A stretch of 64,000 bases of DNA from Salinivirga cyanobacteriivorans (GTDB lineage Bacteria; Bacteroidota; Bacteroidia; Bacteroidales; Salinivirgaceae): the NCBI RefSeq assembly GCF_001443605.1, contig NZ_CP013118.1, forward strand, positions 2,785,501 through 2,849,500, written 5' to 3'. Below, in pieces: positions 54,372-63,400 of this stretch. The notes below the pieces were generated by a model. That model saw only the letters and a list, made by a program, of their open reading frames with translations, was not told the DNA's origin and searched no databases. Position 1 is the first letter of the stretch; every line of letters starts with the position of its first letter. Position numbers and translations under genes: made by a program.

Positions 54372-55993
54372 CCTGTTTTCCGGATTATTTTCACCTAAAA
54401 AAATAAGCTATTAGTTATCAGCACATTATCATAATGATTCTTTTAAAAGTGGGTGTCCCGTGCTATATTTGTTGAATGTTTGTTCGGAAGAAGAAAAATA
54501 AAAGTGGTAGTGTAAGCATTCAAATCATTAAGAAAATTGATAGGAGTAATAAAGTTATCAAGACTATAGGCTCCTCATCAGAACCAGATGAAATTGAACG
54601 ACTTTATTACAAAGCCTTATATGAACTGCCTCGTTTATATGGCCCTACGTTATTTGATCCACTAAAAGAATCCAGAATATGCGATCTAACAAATGATGAT
54701 ATTCATGTAGTTGGACCTGAGCTTATTTTCAGCAAAATTTTCAATTATATAGGATTTAATCAAATAAAGGATGAGTTGTTTAAAGCCTTGTGTATTTCCA
54801 GGATAACACATCCAGGCAGTAAACTTAATTTATCTCTATATCTACAGGAAAACCATAAATCAGATATTTCTGTAGATAGGATTTATTATTTCATGGATCG
54901 TTTAAACTCGAGGTATAAAAAGCAAGTTGAAGAGATCAGTTTTCAATACACAAAAAAAGTATTGGGGGGCAAAATAGGAATTGTCTTTTATGATATGACT
55001 ACGATTTATTTTGAAAGTAGTCAACCAGACGAACTAAAACAAACAGGTTTCTCAAAGGATGGGAAACACCAGCACCCACAAATATTTTTAGGGCTGCTAG
55101 TCGGCAAGGAAGGGTATCCAATTGGATACGATATTTTTGAAGGTAGTATCTATGAAGGCCATACTTTGATCCCTATATTAGAAAAATTTGAGCGGCGGTT
55201 TAGTTTAAATAAACCCATTGTAGTAGCTGATGCCGGGTTATTATCAGCAAAAAATATTGAGTCACTGAAAATCAATCGATATACATTCATTTTAGGAGCA
55301 AGAATCAAAAATGAAAATAATATCATAAAAAAACAGATCAGGGAACTGAACCTGCAAGATGGACAAATTGCAAAAATAGAAAAGCCAGATAACACTGTCT
55401 TATTTATAAGTTTTTCTGATAAAAGGGCAAAGAAAGACCTTTCAAATAGAGAACGTGGATTAAAAAGATTAGAGAAAAGCCTAAATGCAGGTCGATTGAC
55501 AAAAAGCAATATTAACAACCGTGGTTACAACAAGTATCTAAAAATGCAAGGAGAACTCAAGATAAATATTGATTATGAAAAGTTTAGAAATGATTCTACA
55601 TGGGATGGTTTAAAGGGATATCTCACAAACACAAAACTATCAGGGAAAGAAGTAATTGAAAACTATAATAACCTATGGAAAATTGAAAAAGCATTTAGGA
55701 TATCTAAGACTGACCTTAAAATCAGACCAATTTATCATCGATTAAAAGAAAGAATTGAAGCTCATATTTGTGTTTCATTTGTTTCATACTTACTGTACAA
55801 AGAATTAGAAAAAACACTTAAAGAGAATGACACTGGCATATCTATAAATAAAGCAATTAAAGCTATAAATAAGATGTATGAAATTCAAGTCGGTAATAAA
55901 AGAATTCTACTTAGGAACAATGAAACTCAACAAAACATTATTGACCTAATAAACTCGAAATTTTAAAAATGGGTGTCCTATCCGGAAAACAGG
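54372..55993 (+). mobile_element. IS1634-type insertion sequence, intact
   Basis: A 1622-bp element with 14-bp perfect terminal inverted repeats (CCTGTTTTCCGGAT at 54372-54385 and its complement at 55980-55993). It carries one intact transposase and is flanked by an 88-bp direct repeat. Long, variable target duplications are a known mark of the IS1634 group. The identical duplications suggest a recent insertion. Confidence 0.88.
54476..55966 (+). CDS. IS1634-type DDE transposase
   Basis: The 496-residue transposase of the IS. The DDE residues are visible in YDMTTIYFE, VVADAGLLS and the RIEAHICVSFVSYLLYKEL region near the C-terminus. The N-terminal part (FVRKKKNKSGSVSIQI) matches the family's typical start. 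Nothing interrupts the frame, so the element may be active. Composition is more AT-rich than the neighbours. Confidence 0.93.
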   Translation: MFVRKKKNKSGSVSIQIIKKIDRSNKVIKTIGSSSEPDEIERLYYKALYELPRLYGPTLFDPLKESRICDLTNDDIHVVGPELIFSKIFNYIGFNQIKDELFKALCISRITHPGSKLNLSLYLQENHKSDISVDRIYYFMDRLNSRYKKQVEEISFQYTKKVLGGKIGIVFYDMTTIYFESSQPDELKQTGFSKDGKHQHPQIFLGLLVGKEGYPIGYDIFEGSIYEGHTLIPILEKFERRFSLNKPIVVADAGLLSAKNIESLKINRYTFILGARIKNENNIIKKQIRELNLQDGQIAKIEKPDNTVLFISFSDKRAKKDLSNRERGLKRLEKSLNAGRLTKSNINNRGYNKYLKMQGELKINIDYEKFRNDSTWDGLKGYLTNTKLSGKEVIENYNNLWKIEKAFRISKTDLKIRPIYHRLKERIEAHICVSFVSYLLYKELEKTLKENDTGISINKAIKAINKMYEIQVGNKRILLRNNETQQNIIDLINSKF

Positions 55994-56081
55994 AGAATAA
56001 AATAAGTTGGTATAAACTAAAAAATCCCGCAGCTTTGTCGCTGCGGAATTTTTTTTGCATTTTGTGGATTGTCTATTCTTT
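55994..56081 (+). repeat. Right 88-bp target duplication of the IS
   Basis: Identical to 54284-54371. It ends within the last three codons of the convergent DUF4296 gene, so the target spanned the whole short gap between glmS and that gene. Confidence 0.85.
56021..56056. terminator. Duplicated copy of the glmS terminator
   Basis: The same hairpin as 54311-54346, carried along in the target duplication. It now serves the DUF4296 gene, while the first copy serves glmS. Confidence 0.8.
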
Positions 56082-56450
56082 TTTGTCTTTTTTCGCTCGT
56101 TTTTCGAGCTCTATATCTTTTTTCCTTTTCTGTAGTTCTAGAATAACATCGTCGTATAGTTTTTCAAATCCCTCGAAGTCTTTTGAATAATAATTATACA
56201 AGCTGTCGAACTGCCCACGGGTAATCTTGTGGGCTTCCAGAATTTCTTTATAGTACCCTTTTACCTGGGCGTTATTTATTTTACCTCTGTTAACGGCCCG
56301 GTTGAGGGTTGCATCTGCCAAATGAATTTCTACAAGCAGATCGACCATCTGCTCTTCATTTAATACAGGTTTATAATTTTCTTTTGCATTATCACATCCA
56401 ACAAAAAATAGTAGACTAAGCGCGATGAATCCAATCAGTATTTTTTGCAT
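56073..56450 (-). CDS. DUF4296 lipoprotein
   Basis: A 125-residue Bacteroidota-only lipoprotein: signal ending at Cys19 (FFVGC), then the family segment MVDLLVEIHLADATLNRA and a highly charged C-terminal coiled coil. The function is unknown. It follows the PorP/SprF gene by 1 base, hence co-transcribed with the T9SS adhesin operon. The IS target duplication includes its stop codon but leaves it intact. Confidence 0.88.
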   Translation of the reverse strand: MQKILIGFIALSLLFFVGCDNAKENYKPVLNEEQMVDLLVEIHLADATLNRAVNRGKINNAQVKGYYKEILEAHKITRGQFDSLYNYYSKDFEGFEKLYDDVILELQKRKKDIELEKRAKKDKKE

Positions 56451-56451
56451 T

Positions 56452-57396
56452 TTATCTTATTTTTCTTCTGGTAGCAGATTGTTTAATTTTGTTGAACTTC
56501 ACCCCAATCATAATTTCATAGGTGCCGCTGGTATAGTTCCTTAGCTCGGAGGTTGTGATGTCATATGACAAACCCAGGTATAACATATCCTGATAGTTGT
56601 AACCTGCCAATAGCGAAACAGCATCGCCACTTCGGTAGTTGACACCAAACCAAACCATTTTTTGATAAATAGACCTAACGTTGATATCGACCTGCACAGG
56701 CGAACCTTTCACTAGTTTGATCATGGAGCCCGCCTCTATATCGAAATCGCGGTTAATATTGTATTTGTAACCACCCATAAGTACAAGGTGATTGTTTAGC
56801 CGCGACATAACGCTTTTATAATCAATTGAGTCTGATTCAATGGTTTCGATTTTGTTGCTAAACAGCTGCATCACTGAAACCCCTCCATAGTATTGTGATG
56901 TATAGAGGTACAACCCGAGTGATCCATCGGGTAGAAACTTGGTATAATTTGACCCGTTTTGTGTAATAACAGGATCAGATTGAGGCAGATCGGTAGCCGA
57001 CAGGTCTATTTTGTATTGAGTTAGGCCGACAAAAGCCCCCATAGAAAGTCTTATATCGCCGCTTACCTTAATGTTATAGGCATAGGAACCATAAATTCCC
57101 AGTTTGCTGGTGGGGCCAATCACATCACTGAAGATGTAACCACCGTAGCCCATTGGCATTGTTTTATGTGGGCCATAAGCACTTAACATATATGTTTTTG
57201 GGGCATCACTAATTCCTGCCCATTGGTGTCGGTAATTAGTTTTTACCTGGTAATAATCGTAAATACCACCAATGGCGGGGTTATACAGATAATCGTTAAA
57301 TACGTACTGGGTCAGGTTAGGTATCTGCTGTCCTGAGGCTAATCCTGTTCCCAGTAGCATAACACTTACAATAAGTATGAGTCTGATTCGATTCAT
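56452..57396 (-). CDS. PorP/SprF family T9SS membrane protein
   Basis: An outer-membrane barrel protein that helps T9SS-secreted adhesins reach or stay on the surface. The 314-residue protein starts at ATG 57396 with a signal peptide (IRLILIVSVMLLGTGLASG), then PNLTQYVFNDYLYNPAIGG, the family hallmark, and YRHQWAGISDAPKTY. It is 61 bases after the giant adhesin gene on the same strand, the usual SprB/SprF arrangement. An upstream start at 57447 is unlikely since it would precede the signal. Confidence 0.92.
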   Translation of the reverse strand: MNRIRLILIVSVMLLGTGLASGQQIPNLTQYVFNDYLYNPAIGGIYDYYQVKTNYRHQWAGISDAPKTYMLSAYGPHKTMPMGYGGYIFSDVIGPTSKLGIYGSYAYNIKVSGDIRLSMGAFVGLTQYKIDLSATDLPQSDPVITQNGSNYTKFLPDGSLGLYLYTSQYYGGVSVMQLFSNKIETIESDSIDYKSVMSRLNNHLVLMGGYKYNINRDFDIEAGSMIKLVKGSPVQVDINVRSIYQKMVWFGVNYRSGDAVSLLAGYNYQDMLYLGLSYDITTSELRNYTSGTYEIMIGVKFNKIKQSATRRKIR

Positions 57397-57457
57397 CGCG
57401 CTGTTTTTATAGGTTATATGCACGGCAGGTTTTGGCCTGCCATGCATAATAATTTTT

Positions 57458-60400
57458 TTATCTGATTACAGTTACCGGACCGTTGGCTTTTTTCGACCTT
57501 GATCCATCTGAGTATTGAATTACATAGTAGTAAGTACCAATGGTTACATCTTTACCATTCATGTTGGTACCATCCCAACCACCATCACCACCGCTTTCTT
57601 TCGGCATCATTTCGAGTGGGTCATTGGATTCAAATACCAGTTGTCCCCAGCGGTTAAATATTTTCAGGTTAAAGTCCATATTGACATCAATACCCTGAAT
57701 TCCCCAGTAGTCATTGTGTCCATCACGGTTAGGTGAGAATGCACTTGGTGGGTTAAATTCACCCATAACGCGTACTTTCACTGTATCGCTGGTTTCACAA
57801 TAAAGGCCTTCTATTGGGTAAGGGGCAGGTGTGCTGGCAGTAACACGGTAAATTGTACTGTCCATTAATCCTGTTACATCAACTTCAAGGTCATTTGTCC
57901 AGTCAGCAGATTCTGGTAATGTAGGTTCTTCAGGTACTTCCTGAGTTACTTCCCAGTATTCTGACCAGCTGTAATATGTTGAATCTGTTATTTCGTTCAC
58001 CTCAAGAGTTGTTCCGCCACCTTCAAAGAGGTTGGAGTTTGAACCGTCTGCCACTTGCGCCTGTACATCTGCGTAATTTGGTACTCGAACCAGTACGCTA
58101 TCTTCCATGTAGCATCTGCCTGCTTCAATGCGAGCTACGTAGTAATTGTCGCCGGTTTGGTTTACGGTTGCAGTATCAAAAGCAGTTTCGCTTCCTGTTG
58201 TCATACCGTAACCTTCAAGGCCGACTCCACGAGCCCAGTATATTGAATCGGGACTGATTACCTCGTAAGGCTCTGACTTGTATGCGTATGGTGCAGTGTA
58301 TAGTGAGAGTTCGTCGTATTTACATGCATTTAGTGCAGTAAGTGTTGCAAAACCACCATAAATAGATGTATCGGTCAGATTAACATTAATATCTGAGAAT
58401 ACAAAGGCAGTATCACTTTGCAATTGTATGGGTTCTTCTTCCACACAACCACTACCGGTGATAACTCTTACGTTGTATACACCAGGTCTTGCATTAAGTA
58501 CAAGCGAGTCTCTGCTGATAACGCTGTCGAACATATTTTCGTCAGCTCCCCAGTCAACCAATGTGGCTGAATCAACGGTCCATTCATAACTTAATGATGA
58601 GAATGGAACGCCTGGTGCGCCTTCAGTTACCTCAATTCTGGCAATACCACTGGAGTCTGTCGGACAGCCAGGCATATCATTCAGAGCTGAAATCAGAATT
58701 TCTGAAGTTTCAGATTGTATAATTGCCGGCTTATCCTCTATACATGATGCTTCGTCAATTACCCTTATGGTATATGGTCCGGTGCCAAGGTTCTCAAATA
58801 CTGAGTCAGGCTCATAATCCGGACTTCCACCTGTCGGGAATACTGCATACTGGAACTCTCCGTTACCCTGTAGTGGTGTAATGGTAATGCTTCCGGTAGT
58901 ATCGTAGCTACAAACAGGTTTAGTTGACGTATATTCAAACTCAACCGATACTGGCGCAGTAAGTGTAAAGTTATCTGTTCTCACACACAGGTCATCATCT
59001 ATAACCGTTGCAAAATAGGTTCCTTCTTCAAGATTGGCGGCAACATCATTATTCAGAGTTGCATCGTGTGACCATGTATAGTCATAAGGTGTGGTTCCAT
59101 TTTCTGAGTTTAGCGTAATGCTACCATTATCGAGGTTTTCTGCCAAACAATTAGGATCAATGGCTATTGGATCAATCGCAAAATCAGAGTTGTCAGGAAT
59201 GTATACTGAATCTTCTGCAACGCAGCCATTGTCGTCTACAAGTGTGAAGTAATAATAACCCACGTGCAGATCTTCAATTGTACTGCCTGTTACGGTTGTG
59301 TCATCGGGCCACGCCCATGCAAGGCCTTCAGGATCCAGTTCCGGATATCCATCATAAGCCCAGTCGAAGGTAAATGGTTCAGTACCGCCACTTTCGACGC
59401 TTATGGTAATTGATCCATCGGCTCCGGAACAGCTGGCTTCAATAATATCATTGTTGTATACGTATGGTTGTGGTTCATTAACAATCAGTGAATCTTCGTA
59501 ACTACTAAATACATCATTAATAGTGAGATAGTATGTGCCTGCGCTCAAGCCACTGATATCAGTTCCCGTAGAGTCGTTGCTCCAGGTTATTGAATATGGT
59601 GGCACACCACCGGCAGGTACAATGCTTATTGCACCATCGCTGTATCCGTAGCATGAAACATCAGTAATTACAGTGTCTTCAATATAAATTGAGGTTTCAA
59701 TAATTTCTGCACTATCTGAAATTGTACAACCCTGATCATCAGTTACGGTATAGTAATACCAGCCCTGATCAAGGAATGTCAGAAGTGAATCGTTATCTGA
59801 TATTGGTCCGTCTTCATCAGCCCAATCATAAGTGTATGGTCTTACTCCTCCGGTTGCTTCAAGTCTGATTCTACCATTACCATCATCACCTGTAATATAG
59901 TCGGGCTGTAATTCGTATATTCTTACATCGAACACGAATTCGTCGCTCATTTCAAATTCTTTGATTACGCTACATGTACTTGTCTCATCGGTTAGAATTA
60001 CAGAGTTTGTGCCAACATTTAATGCTATAGCAGTCTCTGTAGTTTCACCGGAGCTCCATTCATATGTGTATGGACCAGTACCATTTACAATGTCTGTTAC
60101 TCTGGCAGAACCATTTCCTGCACATGTAACTTCTTGCAGTATTTCTATTGTAAAGTCAAGGTTGGTATCCGACTCAACAATTACAGAATCAACTACAGTA
60201 CATCCCAGTGCATCGGTTACCTCTACAATGTAGTAACCAAATGCCAGGCTTGAGGCAGAGTCTGTGGCAGCTCCCACAATTGGGAAGGCCGGGTCATCAG
60301 CTTTGTACCAGTTATAGTTGTAAGGTCCTACACCTCCGGTTACATCTACGGCTGCCCATCCTGTTGAGTCTTCGGGGCAATTGGTTTGTCCCATATTGAA

Positions 60401-63400
60401 GGCCATAAAGATGGAATCAGGCATGGATGTAATATCAATAGATGTAACCAATTCACATAGGTTGTCATCGGTTACTGTCAGGTGATATGTGTCACCTGCT
60501 ATTGCACTTGTAAGCGTACTATCAAGAGATTGTAAAGTACCTTCGTTGTCTTCCCAACGATAGGCCAGTTCTCCTGTACCTCCGGAAACATCAGCATAAA
60601 GGTCTGCAAGTGAATCGCCGGCACACTGAATTGGGTCAGTATATACAAAGTCATCAACCACAATTGGATCTGGTTCCTGCAGACTATCTGTTAAGATGAA
60701 GCTACAGTTGTTATCGTCGACAACAGTAACGCTGAATGTACCTGTACAGAGGCTGTCAGCTGTAAGTTCCGTATCTCCGTTGCTCCATGTAATGGTGAAT
60801 GGAGCTGTACCACCATCAATATTAATTTGGGCAGAGCCATCGCATACACCTCCGCATGAAGGATCAACGGCATCGACCAGGGTTACATTAATGTCGGAGT
60901 TATCCGGCATAGTAATTACTTCCACGGTATCGCAGAGATTACCATCAACGATTGTCATGGTGTAGTCTCCAACTCCAAGGTTCGTAATAGAGGTTCCTAC
61001 AGAGTCGACAGTCCAGTCAGGGTGGCTCCAGGAAACAGTGTAATTGCCATCACCACCTGTTATATTGTTAACTGTAATTGTACCATTATCGACACCACAG
61101 TCAGCCGGTGTTATATCAACATTGTAGGTAATCGGTGCCGGTTCAAGTATGGTAATTGTGGTATCTTCCATACAGGCATTATTATCTGTAACCATTGCAG
61201 TATAATCTCCGGCTCCAAGGTTGTTGAGTGTATAAAGGTCAAGTTCAGATGTATGTGCCCATTCGAGTGTCAATGGGGCTGCTCCGTTATTTACAGAGAT
61301 TGTTGTGGAACCTGTTGTATCGCCATGGCATAATACATCCTGGTGGTCTGTCTCGATGATCTGTATTGGGGCCGGTGCTGATAAGAATACACTATCAACA
61401 GCAGCGCAGTTAGGATCGGAAACAGTTACATAGTTCCATCCTGCAACCAGATTTGTTGCTATGCTGTCGTTACCATCAGAGGACGACCAGTTGTAAGTGT
61501 ATGGGGGTTGTCCGCCTGTAGGTGTAACTGTAATTCCACCAGTGGAGTCTCCAATATTTTGTGGGTTACAGGTTATTTGTACAGTGTCGCTGAATGCCAA
61601 TTGCAGGTCATACAGTGTTTTAATTTCGAGTGAATCTACATGCTCACAGCTGTTCAGGTCGGTTATTGTAATATAATACCATCCTGCTGTCATACCGCTG
61701 TTTGAAGCGCCTGTGTTTCCATCAGACCAATTGTAAGTGTATGGTGCATTACCACCAGATGCCACAACGGTAGCGCTACCGGTTGGGTTACCCGCACACA
61801 ATACATGCGTGGTATCGGTAACTTCCATTTGTATATCAACATCATAAACGGAGTCGGTGTACACAACAGAACATCCTGAAGCATCTGTAACGGTTACGCT
61901 GTAACCATCGGCACACAGCTCGGTAGCTTGTGGGCCGGTTTGTCCGTCGCTCCATTGGTATGTAAAGCCTCCGTTACCACCGGTAGCCTCAATTTCGAGC
62001 ATCCCGTTACAGTAATTTGATGGATAGGCCTGTTCGTTGAAGCGAATACCCCATTTGAAGATAAATCCGTTGTCTCCATCATAACTGTCGGTAACACGCA
62101 ATGTCCAGTCACCGTTCAGGTCTGTACCGGCCAATCCGTTAATTGAATTTATGGGTATATAGGTACCTTCTGGTATATGGGTTTTGTCCACGTAATCATT
62201 TCCAGCATTATCAGTGTAGGTATACAGGTAATTTGCTGATATGGCATCAACCCATGTTTCTGTTGCATCATCATCGAATGAGTAGATGTAGCCCTCACCT
62301 GCAATACGTGCACCATCGTCGTCATCTACTGGTTCTCCAAGGAAGCGGCCTCCACCCTGGTCATCAATCAGTACAACACTATTGCCATCAGGAGCAACCA
62401 ATTCAATGGTTAAGTCCTGCATGTAGGAGTGCTCCATGTCGATGTAGATGGCATCGATATCGTCCGGATCCATGGTTTGTCCGGGATCAAATTCTACGTA
62501 TGTGAGCGTAGAGGTATATGTTGCTGGTTGAATTGGGAATGGTGGTACTTCCGGGTCGGGTAGTGGAAGTGTATCTCCTTCAATAACCGGTAAGCTACCG
62601 CATGAAAGGAGAGAGTCTACGAGTGTAACTACAATTGGAGATGGTTCGGTGATTGTAGCAGGAACAGTTTCGCTTGTACATCCGTTCCCATCTCTTACAA
62701 CAAGGTTGTAATTGCCGGCTGTCAGCCCGCTGAATACATTTCCGGGTTGCCAGTTTGTTCCGTCATCGCTACTATATTCGTACCCGGCACCAGAGCCACC
62801 GGCTACATTGATAATCTCGATTTCGCCATCGCTTCCGCCATTACATGTTACATTGGTAAGTGTGGTGTCAAAAGTAATTGGGGCGGGCTCGTTTACAGTT
62901 TCAGTTGAAATAACTGAGGTACAACCATTACCGTCACGTACCTGAATATCATAATCTCCTGCAATGAGTCCACTAAATGTATGTGGATTAGGTGTAATAC
63001 CTGTCCATGTAACACCTCCATCGCTAGAGAATTCATAGCTACCATCTCCACCGGCAGCGGTCACTTCAATGGCCCCGTCGGAACCGTCAAAACATGTAAC
63101 ATCAGTAATGTTTACGCTATGAGTAACAGCAGTTGGTTCACCAACAGTTTCGGTAGAAGCAGCTGAAGTACAACCATTTCCATCACGCACCTGGATATCA
63201 TAATCACCAGCAGCAAGTCCGGTAAATGTATGTGGATTAGCTGTGATCCCGGTCCATGTGGCACCACCGTCATTAGTAAATTCATAACTACCATCTCCAC
63301 CGGCGGCGGTCACTTCAATGCTACCGTTGGTGTCTCCATTACAAGTTACATCATTAATTACAACAGTATGTGTAACCGGAGCAGGGTCTCCAACAGTTTC

